Shown: positions 16,432-26,145 of the stretch, piece after piece | Layout of the letters: every line of letters begins with the position of its first letter | How positions within the stretch are numbered: the first letter of the stretch is position 1 | DNA from: Arenimonas sp. | Lineage (GTDB): Bacteria; Pseudomonadota; Alphaproteobacteria; Rhizobiales; Rhizobiaceae | Direction: 5' to 3' | NCBI GenBank assembly: GCA_019459145.1 | Contig: JAIBEK010000066.1 | Location: 1-64,000 of the forward strand | Length of the DNA stretch: 64,000 nucleotides | Translations under genes and position numbers: made by a program | The notes under the pieces: generated by a model | The model's database searches: none | What the model saw: only the letters and a program-made list of their open reading frames with translations | Told to the model about the DNA's origin: nothing

Positions 16432-17694
16432 GTGTTCAAATCGTTTTTTCCGCAACCGCGCCTGTTTTTCACCTCCGCGGCCCTCTGGTCGCTGGCCGCG
16501 ATCCTCATCTGGTATGGCGATGCCAGCGGCTGGGGCGCGCTGATCGGCTTGCCGCCGCTGGCCGAGGGCCAGGAGCCGCCGATCGGTGTCTCGGCCTTCT
16601 GGTCGGCGCCCTTCCTATGGTTCTACATCTACTACACCATCGTTGTGCTGATCTTCAGCGCCGTCTGGTTCATCGTCAGGCCGCATCGCTGGCAGTTGTG
16701 GTCGGTGCTCGGCAGCGCGCTGATCATCTTCACCACCTATTTCTCGGTGCAGGTTTCGGTCGCCATCAATGCCTGGTACGGGCCGTTCTACGACATGATC
16801 CAGAAGGCCCTGTCGACGCCCGGATCGGTGACGGCGGCTGAACTCTACCTCGGCATGCTCGGCTTTGCCGGCATCGCCTTCGTGGCGATCACCATCGGCG
16901 TCTTGAGCCGCTTCTTCGTCAGCCACTGGATCTTCCGCTGGCGCTGGGCGATGAACGAATATTACATGACCTATTGGCCGAAGCTGCGCTTCATTGAAGG
17001 CGCCTCGCAGCGCGTTCAGGAAGACACGATGCGGTTCTCCTCGACCGTCGAGGCGCTCGGCGTCAATCTGGTCAGCTCGGTCATGACGCTGATCGCCTTC
17101 CTGCCGGTGCTGTTCAAGCTCGGGGAGAACATCACCGAACTGCCGCTGATCGGCAGTATTCCGCATGCACTTGTCTGGGCGGCGATCTTCTGGTCGGTGT
17201 TCGGCACGGTGTTCCTCGCTGCCGTCGGCATCAAGCTGCCGGGGCTCGAATTCCGCAACCAGCGCGTCGAGGCGTCCTACCGCAAGGAACTCGTCTATGG
17301 CGAGGACGACCCGAACCGCGCCAAGCCCATGACCGTCGCCGAATTGTTCGACAATGTCCGGCGCAATTATTTCCGCCTCTACTTCCACTACATGTATTTC
17401 AACGTCGCCCGCATCTTCTATCTCCAGGCCGACAACCTGTTCAGCCTGATCGTGCTGGTGCCGTCGATCGTCGCCGGCAAGCTGACGCTCGGCCTGATGA
17501 CGCAGATCAACAACGTCTTCGACCAGGTCCGCAGTTCTTTCCAGTATCTCGTCAATTCGTGGACGACGATCGTCGAACTCTTGTCGGTCTACAAGCGCCT
17601 GCGTGCCTTCGAATCGGCGATCGACAACGAGCCGCTGCCGGAGATCGACCAGGAATATCTTGCCAAGCGCGGCGAGGTCCTCGGGACGGACTGA
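16432..17694 (+). CDS. bacA: peptide transporter BacA (SbmA/BacA family)
   Basis: The 420-residue inner-membrane protein has the SbmA/BacA signature: [13 protein letters not shown] at the start, [29 protein letters not shown], the [21 protein letters not shown](V)QEDTMRF block near residues 167-204, and a C-terminal [21 protein letters not shown]. BacA imports proline-rich and nodule-specific cysteine-rich peptides and affects very-long-chain fatty acid content of lipid A; it is required for bacteroid survival in Sinorhizobium-Medicago symbiosis and for chronic infection by Brucella. The start is a GTG at 16432. Length matches the S. meliloti protein. Confidence 0.93.
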   Translation: MFKSFFPQPRLFFTSAALWSLAAILIWYGDASGWGALIGLPPLAEGQEPPIGVSAFWSAPFLWFYIYYTIVVLIFSAVWFIVRPHRWQLWSVLGSALIIFTTYFSVQVSVAINAWYGPFYDMIQKALSTPGSVTAAELYLGMLGFAGIAFVAITIGVLSRFFVSHWIFRWRWAMNEYYMTYWPKLRFIEGASQRVQEDTMRFSSTVEALGVNLVSSVMTLIAFLPVLFKLGENITELPLIGSIPHALVWAAIFWSVFGTVFLAAVGIKLPGLEFRNQRVEASYRKELVYGEDDPNRAKPMTVAELFDNVRRNYFRLYFHYMYFNVARIFYLQADNLFSLIVLVPSIVAGKLTLGLMTQINNVFDQVRSSFQYLVNSWTTIVELLSVYKRLRAFESAIDNEPLPEIDQEYLAKRGEVLGTD

Positions 17695-17724
17695 AACGGC
17701 GAAAGAAAAACCATGCGCCTTCAG

Positions 17725-17748
17725 CCGCGCCGGATCGCTCCGGCGCGG
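17725..17748 (+). terminator. rho-independent terminator of bacA
   Basis: CCGCGCCGGA and TCCGGCGCGG form a perfect 10-bp stem with a TCGC loop, followed by TTTCGT. It lies 30 bases after the bacA stop codon. Confidence 0.75.
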
Positions 17749-18074
17749 TTTCGTATTTCGGGAGGAGGGCAGGCGGGGTGGATGTTGGGGATTGGTATCA
17801 GGCGTTCCGCCTGCCCCGATCGCGCCGGCTGCCTTCGGGTCCGGCGGGGATCATCGTTGTTTCCGCCAAAACCCTGCCGTCACGACCGTCATCGGCACCG
17901 AGCCCTGAAGAAGGGGGACCATCCGGTTCGCGACCCGGTGCCCGTCCGATGACGCTTGCAGGATAGGCGGGATCGCGGCGCGCGGGGAAAACCGCACCTG
18001 CCGTTTCGTTGCATGTGGCTGATCGCACGTGTCAATTTCTGACGAGGGTGGGAAAAACTTCCCCGCCTCGAGAC
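17749..18074. other. non-coding gap between bacA and the deacetylase gene
   Basis: About 330 bases after the bacA terminator. Short frames exist on both strands but none has a ribosome site or recognisable protein. No repeat element, RNA gene or promoter could be supported. Confidence 0.5.
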
Positions 18075-19073
18075 TCAGGAGGGGTTTCTTGCCGGCCGAT
18101 CCGTAAGCAGGTCGATCGCTTGCGAATAGCTGACGCAGGCGACGTCGGCGCGGTGGCACACCTCGGTCACCAGCCGTTCCATCGCCCGCCAGTAGGCGCC
18201 GGCGTTCATCTCGACGAAATGGAAGCCGAGTTGCAGCGGAATGCGCTCGCCCTCATACTGCCCGTCGAAGGCCGCCTTGAAGGCCGCATAGGTTCGCTCC
18301 TCGAATTCGGCCGAGCGCGAGCGATTGTCCATGCCGGCGGAATGGCGGACGAAGAGATTGTAGTCCATGCCGATGATGTTGCGCCTCTCGGGGCCTTCGG
18401 GAATGAGCGGCAGGCCGAAGCGCAGGAGCGATCCGTCCTCGCCGGGCATCATTGCCCCCTTGGTCACGAGGCTTGCGTCATAGGCAAAGCCGAATTCCCT
18501 TTCCGCTTCGGCCAGGCTTTCCGGGGCCGAGAGATAGGGCGCGCGGAAGCCGCGAATGCCGGTGCGGGCAAAGGCCGCCCAGCCTTGCGGTTCCTTGTCG
18601 GCGAGGCCATTCGCCTTCCATGCCTGGGTCACGACATCGCGGAAGGTATGAAATTCGGCCAGCCAGTCGTCCTTGCTCCAGTCCTTGCCGTCGAAATGGC
18701 CGCAGGCATGGTTGGCAATCTCGTGGCCGTCCTGGCGGGCGTTCCAGATATGGTCGAGCCGGACGGCGACATCCTCGACCGTCGGGGCAAAGCCGATGTT
18801 CGAGCGGCCGGCCTTCATGCCCGGCGCCTTGTAGCCCTTGGCCCCGGCGCGCGGGATGAGCGTGGTGCAGGAGAGGAAGTAGGTGAAATGCGCGTTGGCG
18901 CGGCGGGCGATGTCGCGGCTCTTGGCCCAGAGCGCATTGTCATGCGCGCCATCGAAGGAGACCAGCAGCAGCTGTTTCGGCCGGGCAGGTTCCGGCATGG
19001 CTGACGGATCGGCAAGCGCCGGCGGGGCGAGAAGGAGCGTGGTGAGCCAAAGGGTGGCAAGGGAACGCGACAT
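18075..19073 (-). CDS. exported polysaccharide deacetylase-like protein
   Basis: The 332-residue protein has a signal peptide (MSRSLATLWLTTLLLAPPALA) and a NodB-like fold: LLLVSFDGAHDN near residue 35 with the Asp of motif 1, and DGHEIANHACGHFDG near residues 114-128 matching motif 2 (H-x3-H). GIRGFRAPYLSAPES and LGFHFVEMNAGAYW toward the end correspond to later motifs. It is likely a periplasmic or secreted deacetylase; the glycan substrate is unknown. The start is the ATG at 19073; an earlier ATG at 19097 only adds residues before the signal peptide. Confidence 0.8.
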   Translation of the reverse strand: MSRSLATLWLTTLLLAPPALADPSAMPEPARPKQLLLVSFDGAHDNALWAKSRDIARRANAHFTYFLSCTTLIPRAGAKGYKAPGMKAGRSNIGFAPTVEDVAVRLDHIWNARQDGHEIANHACGHFDGKDWSKDDWLAEFHTFRDVVTQAWKANGLADKEPQGWAAFARTGIRGFRAPYLSAPESLAEAEREFGFAYDASLVTKGAMMPGEDGSLLRFGLPLIPEGPERRNIIGMDYNLFVRHSAGMDNRSRSAEFEERTYAAFKAAFDGQYEGERIPLQLGFHFVEMNAGAYWRAMERLVTEVCHRADVACVSYSQAIDLLTDRPARNPS

Positions 19074-19203
19074 CGAAAAAAACCTGGAAAAAATCAAGGC
19101 GGTTTTCTGTCAGTCAAATGCGGCGAAGCTTTGAACAGGCTGGAATTTCCCCTCCGGGACCTTTATGCCATGGAGACGAAAGTTCAATTTTGGGGTTCCA
19201 TCG

Positions 19204-19782
19204 ATGACCATCCTGATCCTCGGGATCATTCTCTTCATCGCCACGCACATGATCCGCATCGTGGCGCCCGGTTTCCGTCTCGCCATGGTGCAGAGGTTCG
19301 GCGAGACCGGCTGGAAGGCCGCGCATGGTCTGGCCAGCCTCGTTTCGCTCGTCGTGCTGGTCCTGGGCTGGCAGCAGGCGCCGGTGGTCGACCTGTGGTT
19401 TCCGCCGAGGGGCATGACGCACCTGACCCTGACGCTGATGCTGTTCGCGGTGATCTGTCTGGTCGCGGGCCTGCTTCCGGCCGGCCATATCGCCACCAAG
19501 GCCAAACATCCGATGGTGCTGTCGGTGAAGATCTGGGCGCTGGCGCATCTTCTGTCCAACGGCGATCTCGCTTCGGTGCTGCTGTTCGGCTCCTTCCTCG
19601 CCTGGGGCGTGATCACCCGCATCTCGCTGAAGCGCCGCCAGCGCGCCGGAGAACTGACCCTTCGTCCGTTCGTTTCGGCCAAGTGGGACCTGGCGGCCGT
19701 GGTCGTCGGCCTGGGGGTCTACGGCCTGTTCATCTGGAAGCTGCACGCGCTTCTGTTCGGCGTCGCGCCCTTGCCCATGTAG
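19204..19782 (+). CDS. NnrU family membrane protein
   Basis: The 192-residue protein has about five or six transmembrane segments and the family motifs LFIATHMIRIVAPGFR and HPMVLSVKIWALAHLLSNGD. NnrU proteins were named from denitrification gene neighbourhoods in Rhodobacter and are found widely without nitrite or nitric oxide reductases, as here. Relatives include plant 15-cis-zeta-carotene isomerase, a haem protein. The start at 19204 gives the family N-terminus. Confidence 0.85.
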   Translation: MTILILGIILFIATHMIRIVAPGFRLAMVQRFGETGWKAAHGLASLVSLVVLVLGWQQAPVVDLWFPPRGMTHLTLTLMLFAVICLVAGLLPAGHIATKAKHPMVLSVKIWALAHLLSNGDLASVLLFGSFLAWGVITRISLKRRQRAGELTLRPFVSAKWDLAAVVVGLGVYGLFIWKLHALLFGVAPLPM

Positions 19783-19814
19783 GGCATCGCGTCCGACAAC
19801 CGTCCTTCCTGCCG

Positions 19815-19838
19815 TTTTCCGCTTACAAGAGCGGAAAA
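19815..19838. terminator. inverted repeat after nnrU-like gene
   Basis: TTTTCCGCT and AGCGGAAAA form a 9-bp stem with a 6-base loop, 33 bases after the nnrU-like stop and about 60 bases before the YfgM-like gene. There is no T-run after the plus-strand hairpin, so its role as a terminator is uncertain. Confidence 0.4.
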
Positions 19839-19901
19839 ATCGGTTAGAAGGCCGCTCACGCATCCCATTGCATCGAAAGGCCGGCCGGTCCGGAAGCATT
19901 C

Positions 19902-20573
19902 ATGGTTGACAACAACGACAGCTTTATCCGCGAAGTGAACGAGGAACTGCGCTCCGACCAGTTCCGCAGCGCGTGGAAGAACTACGGCCGGTTCGTCATC
20001 GCCCTTGCCGTGCTGATCGTCGTCGGCACCGCGGGTTATCGCGGCTATGAATACTGGCATGAAAACCAGTCTTCGGGTGCCGGTGACAAGTTCCTGGCGG
20101 CCCTGACGTTGGCCAATGAAGGCAAGGCGGACGAGGCGCAGGCCGCCCTTGCCGCGCTCGAGACCGACGGCTACGGCGCCTATTCGGTGTTGGCGCGTAT
20201 GCGCTCGGCCACCGTGGAAGCCGAGAAGGGTGATCCGACGGCTGCGATCGTCGCGTTCTCGGGGATCGGCAAGGACAGCTCTGTTCCGGCCGTCATTCGC
20301 GACGTCGCCCGCATGCGGGCGGCCTGGCTGCTGGTCGACAACGGCACCTATGAGCAGGTCTCGGCGGAAGTCGAAGCCATGGCGACGCCGCGTGACGCGC
20401 TGCGCCATTCGGCCCGCGAGGCGCTCGGTCTTTCGGCCTTCAAGGCCGGCGACATGACCAAGGCGCGCGAGTGGTTCACCCAGATCACCGAGGACACCGA
20501 AGCGCCGCGCAATGTGGCGAGCCGGGCGCAGATGATGCTCGACACCATCAAGGCTTCCGGCAAGGCGCCGTAA
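19902..20573 (+). CDS. tetratricopeptide membrane-anchored protein, YfgM-like
   Basis: The 223-residue protein has a short cytoplasmic N-terminus ([20 protein letters not shown]), one transmembrane helix at about residues 31-48, and a periplasmic TPR-like helical region. This is the TPR_21/YfgM family; in Escherichia coli YfgM associates with the SecYEG translocon and PpiD. It lies 38 bases upstream of der, the same order as yfgM-bamB-der in many proteobacteria, but with bamB missing from between them here. Confidence 0.83.
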   Translation: MVDNNDSFIREVNEELRSDQFRSAWKNYGRFVIALAVLIVVGTAGYRGYEYWHENQSSGAGDKFLAALTLANEGKADEAQAALAALETDGYGAYSVLARMRSATVEAEKGDPTAAIVAFSGIGKDSSVPAVIRDVARMRAAWLLVDNGTYEQVSAEVEAMATPRDALRHSAREALGLSAFKAGDMTKAREWFTQITEDTEAPRNVASRAQMMLDTIKASGKAP

Positions 20574-20611
20574 GCCGACAAGGCGGAAACGCCGGAAGGA
20601 CACGACCAGTC

Positions 20612-22039
20612 ATGAGTTTTACCGTCGCCATCGTCGGGCGCCCGAATGTCGGCAAGTCGACCTTGTTCAACCGTCTGGTGGGCAAGAAGCTGGCGCTTGT
20701 CGACGACACGCCGGGCGTCACGCGCGACCGTCGCCCGGGCGACGCCAAGCTGATCGACCTCCGCTTCACCATCATCGACACGGCCGGCCTCGAAGAGACC
20801 GGGCCGGATACGCTTGAGGGGCGCATGCGTGCCCAGACCGAGATGGCGATCGACGAGGCCGATCTGACCCTGTTCGTCGTCGATGCCAAGGCGGGGTTGA
20901 CCCCGCTCGACAAGACCTTCGGCGAACTTTTGCGCCGCAGTGGCAAGCCGGTCGTGCTGGTGGCCAACAAGTCCGAGGCCAAGGGCTCCGACGGCGGCTT
21001 CTACGATGCCTTCACGCTCGGCCTTGGCGAGCCGGTGCCGGTTTCGGCCGAGCATGGCCAGGGCATGATCGACCTGCGCGATGCCATCGTCGCGGCTATC
21101 GGCGAGGAAACGGCCTTCCCGGAAGAGGTCGACGAGGCGGAAACCAATGTTCGGGTGTCGGCCGATGAGGTCGGCGACGAGGCCGGCGAAGACATCGAAC
21201 CGGAATATGACGAGACCAAGCCGCTGCGGGTCGCCATCGTCGGCCGTCCGAATGCCGGAAAGTCGACGCTGATCAACCGTTTCCTCGGCGAGGACCGCCT
21301 TCTGACCGGGCCTGAGGCCGGCATCACCCGCGACAGCATTTCGGTCGAATGGGACTGGCGCGGCCGCACCATCAAGATGTTCGACACCGCCGGCATGCGC
21401 CGCAAGGCGCGCGTTCAGGAGAAGCTGGAAAAGCTCTCCGTCGCCGACGCGCTGCGCGCCATCCGCTTTGCCGAGATCGTGGTCATCGTCTTCGATGCCA
21501 CAATCCCGTTCGAAAAGCAGGACCTGCAGATCGTCGATCTGGTGTTGCGCGAGGGCCGCGCCGCCGTGATTGCCTTCAACAAGTGGGACCTGGTCGAGGA
21601 TACCCAGGCGGTGCTGGCCGAACTGCGCGAAAAGACCGACCGACTCTTGCCGCAGGCGCGCGGCATCCGCGCGGTGCCGATGGCGGGCCAGACGGGCTAT
21701 GGCCTCGACAAGCTGATGCAGGCGATCATCGATACCGACCGCATCTGGAACAAGCGCATTTCGACCGCCAAGCTCAACCGCTGGCTCGAACATACCCAGG
21801 TCCAGCATCCGCCACCGGCCGTGTCGGGCCGGCGCATCAAGCTGAAGTACATGACCCAGGTGAAGGCCCGCCCGCCGGCCTTCATGATTTCCTGCACCCG
21901 CGCCGATGCGCTGCCGGAAAGCTATGTGCGTTATCTGACGAACGGCCTGCGCGCCGATTTCGATATGCCGGGCGTGCCGATCCGCATCCACTTCAAGGCG
22001 GCGGAAAATCCGTTCGAGAACCGCAAGAAGAAGCGCTGA
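20612..22039 (+). CDS. der: ribosome-associated GTPase Der (EngA)
   Basis: The 475-residue protein has two tandem GTPase domains and a C-terminal KH-like domain, the Der architecture; Der is needed for 50S subunit maturation. Domain 1 has GRPNVGKST at residues 9-17, DTAG, and NKSE in place of NKxD. Domain 2 has GRPNAGKST near residue 211, [10 protein letters not shown] and NKWD. The KH-like end ([15 protein letters not shown]) and the basic tail NRKKKR are present. The start ATG at 20612 follows GGAAGGACACG. Confidence 0.96.
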   Translation: MSFTVAIVGRPNVGKSTLFNRLVGKKLALVDDTPGVTRDRRPGDAKLIDLRFTIIDTAGLEETGPDTLEGRMRAQTEMAIDEADLTLFVVDAKAGLTPLDKTFGELLRRSGKPVVLVANKSEAKGSDGGFYDAFTLGLGEPVPVSAEHGQGMIDLRDAIVAAIGEETAFPEEVDEAETNVRVSADEVGDEAGEDIEPEYDETKPLRVAIVGRPNAGKSTLINRFLGEDRLLTGPEAGITRDSISVEWDWRGRTIKMFDTAGMRRKARVQEKLEKLSVADALRAIRFAEIVVIVFDATIPFEKQDLQIVDLVLREGRAAVIAFNKWDLVEDTQAVLAELREKTDRLLPQARGIRAVPMAGQTGYGLDKLMQAIIDTDRIWNKRISTAKLNRWLEHTQVQHPPPAVSGRRIKLKYMTQVKARPPAFMISCTRADALPESYVRYLTNGLRADFDMPGVPIRIHFKAAENPFENRKKKR

Positions 22040-22054
22040 CGGCCAGGGCCGGCG

Positions 22055-23122
22055 TCAGGCACCTGCCGGGCGGACCGGCTGGCGTAGCGACAGGCGACGC
22101 TTGCGGGCCTGCGTCTTCGCCTCGATCACGTTGTCGAGAAACTGCTTCGTGGCCGCCTGCCAGGTATAGCCCTCGGCCAGGTGGCGCGCCTCTTCGCGCG
22201 ATCGTTCCAGCGCCGCAAGACAGGCCTTGCCAAGGTCCTCGTCGAGCGCGCCGGCGCCGCTTGCCTCCGGGATGATGTCGGCCGGACCGGTGACCGGAAA
22301 GGCGGCGACCGGGATGCCGGAGGCGAGCGCCTCCAGAATGGTATTGCCGAAGGTGTCGGTCTTCGACGGGAAGACGAAGACGTCGGCTTGCGCATAGGCT
22401 TCCGCCAGTTCCTCGCCGAACTTCACGCCGGTGAAATGCACGTTTGGATAGTGCGCCTCGAGTTCGGCGCGGGCCGGGCCGTCGCCGACGACCACCTTGG
22501 AGCCCGGCAGGTCGAGATCGAGGAAGGCGGGAAGGTTCTTCTCCACCGCGACCCGGCCGACCGTCATGAAGATCGGACGGGGTAGGCCGAAGGGCGTCTC
22601 GCTCTGGGGGCGGGGATGGAAGAGGGAAAGGTCGATGCCGCGACTCCACAGGCAGAGATTGGCGATGCCCTTGGCCGCCAGTTCCCGCTTCAGGCTCTCG
22701 GTCGCCACCATGCAGGCGCCGCCGCGATTGTGGAACCAGCGGACATAGGCATAGAGCCAGGAGAGCGGTACCGGCACGCGGGTGCGCACATATTCCGGGA
22801 AGCGGGTGTGGTAGCTGGTGGAAAACGGCATGTGCTTCTTCAGGCACCAGCGCCGCGCCATCAGGCCGAGCGGTCCTTCGGTGGCGATGTGCATGTAGTC
22901 CGGCTTCTCCGCCTCGATCCGGCGGGCGATCTGGCCATAGGTCGCCAGCGACAGGCGGATCTCCGGATAGGTCGGCATGGGAATGCTGCGAAACGGCTTG
23001 GGCGTGATCATCGCCACCTCATAGCCCATGGTCGCCAGTTCGCGATTGGTTGTCTCGATCGAGCGGACGACGCCGTTCACCTGCGGGTGCCAGGCATCGG
23101 TGACGATCATGATCTTGGGCAT
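22055..23122 (-). CDS. GT4-family glycosyltransferase
   Basis: The 355-residue protein has the two-domain GT-B fold of family 4. It has VTDAWHPQVNGVV near the N-terminus, TSYHTRFPEY, and FMTVGRVAVEKNLPAFL. The C-terminal donor-site motif FPSKTDTFGNTILEALASG carries Asp in place of the first Glu of E-x7-E. The TDTFGN version is shared with MgtA/SqdX/PimB-type lipid glycosyltransferases, so a glycolipid product is likely but not proven. It is convergent with der, only 15 bases apart. Confidence 0.82.
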   Translation of the reverse strand: MPKIMIVTDAWHPQVNGVVRSIETTNRELATMGYEVAMITPKPFRSIPMPTYPEIRLSLATYGQIARRIEAEKPDYMHIATEGPLGLMARRWCLKKHMPFSTSYHTRFPEYVRTRVPVPLSWLYAYVRWFHNRGGACMVATESLKRELAAKGIANLCLWSRGIDLSLFHPRPQSETPFGLPRPIFMTVGRVAVEKNLPAFLDLDLPGSKVVVGDGPARAELEAHYPNVHFTGVKFGEELAEAYAQADVFVFPSKTDTFGNTILEALASGIPVAAFPVTGPADIIPEASGAGALDEDLGKACLAALERSREEARHLAEGYTWQAATKQFLDNVIEAKTQARKRRLSLRQPVRPAGA

Positions 23123-23422
23123 CGGCGGTCGCTGTTCTCTCGGGTGGCGGGCCGGCGGCGCAGGGGCCGATCGTCCGCGTCACGTCCCCTTCGACGCCCG
23201 CGAGCGCGGGAAGGGCCTCGGGACTCAAAAGGTGCCCTCGTCGTTCAAGGCCGTTATGGGCGGGCAATGTTACAACCGCATGTCAGGCCCGTGACGCGGG
23301 AAGGGCGATGGCCGGGCTTGTTGCATCTCTAGCCGCCGACGCGATTTCTGCCCTCGCCTCCGGTGCGGCTTGGCCTATATTCGCAGGCGCACCCACCATT
23401 TCAGCACCCCCAAGGAGCGCGC
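23123..23422. other. 300-base intergenic region between divergent genes
   Basis: Lies between the start codons of the glycosyltransferase gene (minus) and the alpha-glucosidase gene (plus), so both promoters should be here. A TATATT stretch at about 23378-23383 could be the minus-10 element for the alpha-glucosidase. No gene or repeat is seen. Confidence 0.4.
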
Positions 23423-25087
23423 ATGACAAAGAGCCCGGCCAAGGCCAAGCCCCAGAAGAGCAATGCCGACTGGTGGCGCGGCGCCGTCATCTACCAGGTC
23501 TATCCACGCTCCTTCCAGGATACAGACGGCGACGGGATCGGCGATCTCAAGGGGGTGACCCAGCGGCTTTCCTACATCGCCTCGCTCGGCGTCGACGCCA
23601 TCTGGCTTTCACCCTTCTTCACCTCGCCCATGGCCGATATGGGCTATGACGTGTCCGACTATTGCGACGTCGACCCGATGTTCGGCACGCTGGCCGATTT
23701 CGACACCCTGATGGCCGAGGCGCATCGCTTAGGCCTGAAAGTCATCATCGACCAGGTGCTGTCGCATACCTCCGACCAGCATCCGTGGTTCAAGGAAAGC
23801 CGGGTGAGCCGCGACAATCCCAAGGCCGACTGGTATGTCTGGGCGGCGGCGAAGCCCGACGGCACGGCGCCGAACAACTGGCTGTCGGTGTTCGGCGGCC
23901 CGGCCTGGGAATGGGACGGGGTGCGCAAGCAATATTACATGCACAATTTCCTCGCCTCGCAGCCGGATCTCAACTTCCACAATCGCGAGGTGCAGGAGGC
24001 GCTGCTCGACGCCGTCCGCTTCTGGCTGGAGCGCGGCGTCGACGGATTCCGCCTCGATACGGTGAACTATTATGTCCACGACATGGAATTGCGCGACAAC
24101 CCGGCCCATATGCCGGACAGCGAGGATGCCGGGCTCGATGCGCCGGACGTCAATCCTTACGGCATGCAGAGCCATCTCTACGACAAGACCCAGCCTGAAA
24201 ACATCGGCTTCCTCAAGCGCTTCCGCGCGCTGCTCGACGAATATGACGCGCGCAGCTCGGTCGGCGAGGTGGGTGATGGGGCGCGGTCGCTGAAGACGGT
24301 CGCCGCCTATACCGCTGGCGGCGACAAGCTGCACATGTGCTACACCTTCGATCTCCTGGGTCCCGATTTCACCCCGAACCACATTCGCCATTGTGTCGAC
24401 GCCTTTCATAATTCCGTCGCCGACGGCTGGGTGTGCTGGGCCTTTTCCAATCACGACGTCCATCGCCATGTCAGCCGCTTTGCCCAGAATGTGGAGGAGC
24501 GGACGGCCGTGGCGAAGCTTGCCATCAGCGTGCTCTCGACGCTGCGCGGCTCGATCTGCCTCTACCAGGGCGAGGAACTGGGATTGCCGGAGGCGGAACT
24601 CGCCTTCGAGGACCTGACCGACCCCTATGGCATCCGCTTCTGGCCGGCCTTCAAGGGGCGTGACGGATGCCGTACCCCGATGCCCTGGGTTTCGGCCGCG
24701 GACCATGCCGGCTTCACCACGGCAGCCAAGGCATGGCTCAGGGTGCCGGCAGACCATGCGGCCCTTGCGGTCGACACGCAGGACGGAAAGACCGGTTCGG
24801 TGCTGGAGCACTACCGGCAGACGCTCGCCTTCCGCAAGGCGCATGCGGCGCTTTTCGACGGCGACATGGAGTTCCTCGATCTCGACGAGGACGTGCTGGC
24901 CTTCACCCGCAAAAAGGGCGAGGACCGGCTGCTTTTCGTCTTCAATCTCCGTCGCGGGCCGCAGGAGGTGAAGCTGCCGCCGCGTATCGTCGTCAGGGAC
25001 CTGGTCGGCATGCCGGGCCTTTCCGGCAGCCTTGTCGAGGGGGCGGTGCTGATCGAGGCGCTGGACGGCTTTTGCGCGCGGATCTGA
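23423..25087 (+). CDS. GH13 alpha-glucosidase
   Basis: The 554-residue protein is a glycoside hydrolase family 13 enzyme of the oligo-1,6-/alpha-glucosidase group. It begins WWRGAVIYQVYPRSFQD, and shows the catalytic Asp in DGFRLDTVN near residue 211, the acid/base Glu in SSVGEVGD near residue 285, and the transition-state Asp in FSNHDVHR. The (beta/alpha)8 core is followed by a small C-terminal beta domain. There is no signal peptide, so it acts in the cytoplasm on imported alpha-glucosides such as sucrose, trehalose or maltose. No agl transporter genes are adjacent. The ATG at 23423 follows AAGGAGCG. Confidence 0.92.
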   Translation: MTKSPAKAKPQKSNADWWRGAVIYQVYPRSFQDTDGDGIGDLKGVTQRLSYIASLGVDAIWLSPFFTSPMADMGYDVSDYCDVDPMFGTLADFDTLMAEAHRLGLKVIIDQVLSHTSDQHPWFKESRVSRDNPKADWYVWAAAKPDGTAPNNWLSVFGGPAWEWDGVRKQYYMHNFLASQPDLNFHNREVQEALLDAVRFWLERGVDGFRLDTVNYYVHDMELRDNPAHMPDSEDAGLDAPDVNPYGMQSHLYDKTQPENIGFLKRFRALLDEYDARSSVGEVGDGARSLKTVAAYTAGGDKLHMCYTFDLLGPDFTPNHIRHCVDAFHNSVADGWVCWAFSNHDVHRHVSRFAQNVEERTAVAKLAISVLSTLRGSICLYQGEELGLPEAELAFEDLTDPYGIRFWPAFKGRDGCRTPMPWVSAADHAGFTTAAKAWLRVPADHAALAVDTQDGKTGSVLEHYRQTLAFRKAHAALFDGDMEFLDLDEDVLAFTRKKGEDRLLFVFNLRRGPQEVKLPPRIVVRDLVGMPGLSGSLVEGAVLIEALDGFCARI

Positions 25088-25091
25088 CGGG

Positions 25092-25295
25092 TCAGGCGGC
25101 CGGGCGGTTGCTCGTCCGGTCGCCACGGCCGGCGATCAGGCCGGCGACGGAAATGTCTTCATTCAGCGCGTTCCAATGGATGCCGCCGGCGCTCAACTCG
25201 TATTCAGCGCGTTGTTCGGTGCTCGCGAGCAGTAATCTCGGAAACCACGCGAGCGGCACGCCGAGCACGCGGCCGTCATCGAACGAGACCCACAT
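25092..25295 (-). CDS. DUF2442 protein, apparently N-terminally shortened
   Basis: The 67-residue protein is a DUF2442 domain: MWVSFDDGRVLGVPLAWFPRLL, then ELSAGGIHWNALNEDISVAGLIAG. Relatives usually have about 10-15 more residues before MWV; here codons RFDSDT precede the Met in frame, and then an in-frame TAG at about 25316-25318 closes the frame with no start codon or ribosome site. The gene may be decayed at its 5' end. DUF2442 genes are often next to DUF4160 in toxin-antitoxin-like pairs, but no DUF4160 is seen. Confidence 0.65.
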   Translation of the reverse strand: MWVSFDDGRVLGVPLAWFPRLLLASTEQRAEYELSAGGIHWNALNEDISVAGLIAGRGDRTSNRPAA

Positions 25296-25357
25296 GGTGT
25301 CGCTGTCGAACCGAACCTAAGTTGCCGAAATAATCACGCGATGCCTCTTCTTGTCTC

Positions 25358-26137
25358 TCAGAGCCCTTCGTCGGGAATGTTGAGGATATGGCCGCAGGCC
25401 TTGCAGTGGACGGCATCGGCATCATGCCGTTGTAGCCCGCACTCGGGACATGGGAATGACACCTTGTAGGGCCTGACGATCGCCTGGGCGAGGCGGACGA
25501 AGAGCGAAATGCCGATGATCATGGTGACGATCGAGGTCAGCTTGCCGAACGTGCCGGGCAGGGTGATGTCGCCGAATCCTGTGGTCGTCACGGTGGCCAC
25601 GGTGAAATAGAAGGCGTCGATGAAGCCGGTGCCGGCATCCTCGCGGTAGAAGAAGAAGGTGTAGACGAAGCCTGTCACCAGGAAGAGGAAAACGAACAGG
25701 TTGATGAAGGCGGTGACGACATCGACCTGTTCACGCAGGCCGAGGCGCCGCAGCATCAGCTTGAAGACCGGCCGCTGAGCGACCGCCCAGATGCGGGCGA
25801 CGCGCAGGAAGCCGAAGTTGAACAGCCATTGCGGAAAGAGCAGCGTGCAAAGGACGAAGAGATCGACCCATGTGATCGGCTTTGCCAGCATGCGCCGTGT
25901 CGATGAGGAGATCGTCCACTGGGCCAGAAGTTCCGCGGCGATCCAGAAGGCGATCACGTAGTCGATGACCAGATAGCTCGGCCGGTCGCGCAGATAGGGA
26001 CCGGCGAGGAAGAAGGCGATGATGGCCAGATCGATCACCATCAGGGCGAACTGGAACCGTATGGCCGCCGCGTCCTGGCCGAAATAGAGGCGGGCGAGGC
26101 GTTGGCGGAGGGTCGGGGCGGTTTCGGCAGGGCGCAT
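25358..26137 (-). CDS. potassium channel protein with C-terminal zinc ribbon
   Basis: The 259-residue protein looks like a voltage-gated-type ion channel: four N-terminal transmembrane segments with Arg in FLRVARIWAVAQRP, then a pore pair with the selectivity filter TTTGFGDITLP near residues 185-195. After the last helix comes a short cytoplasmic tail with four Cys as CPEC and CKAC, 16 residues apart, a zinc ribbon. The ATG at 26137 is chosen over 26164 because TTAGGAAAC lies just upstream and because the longer form would overlap yoeB. Confidence 0.82.
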   Translation of the reverse strand: MRPAETAPTLRQRLARLYFGQDAAAIRFQFALMVIDLAIIAFFLAGPYLRDRPSYLVIDYVIAFWIAAELLAQWTISSSTRRMLAKPITWVDLFVLCTLLFPQWLFNFGFLRVARIWAVAQRPVFKLMLRRLGLREQVDVVTAFINLFVFLFLVTGFVYTFFFYREDAGTGFIDAFYFTVATVTTTGFGDITLPGTFGKLTSIVTMIIGISLFVRLAQAIVRPYKVSFPCPECGLQRHDADAVHCKACGHILNIPDEGL

Positions 26138-26145
26138 TGCGTTTC

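Noticed and set aside
20348..21991. 547-residue open frame on the minus strand
   Set aside because: Antisense to der and the YfgM-like gene, both clearly recognisable.
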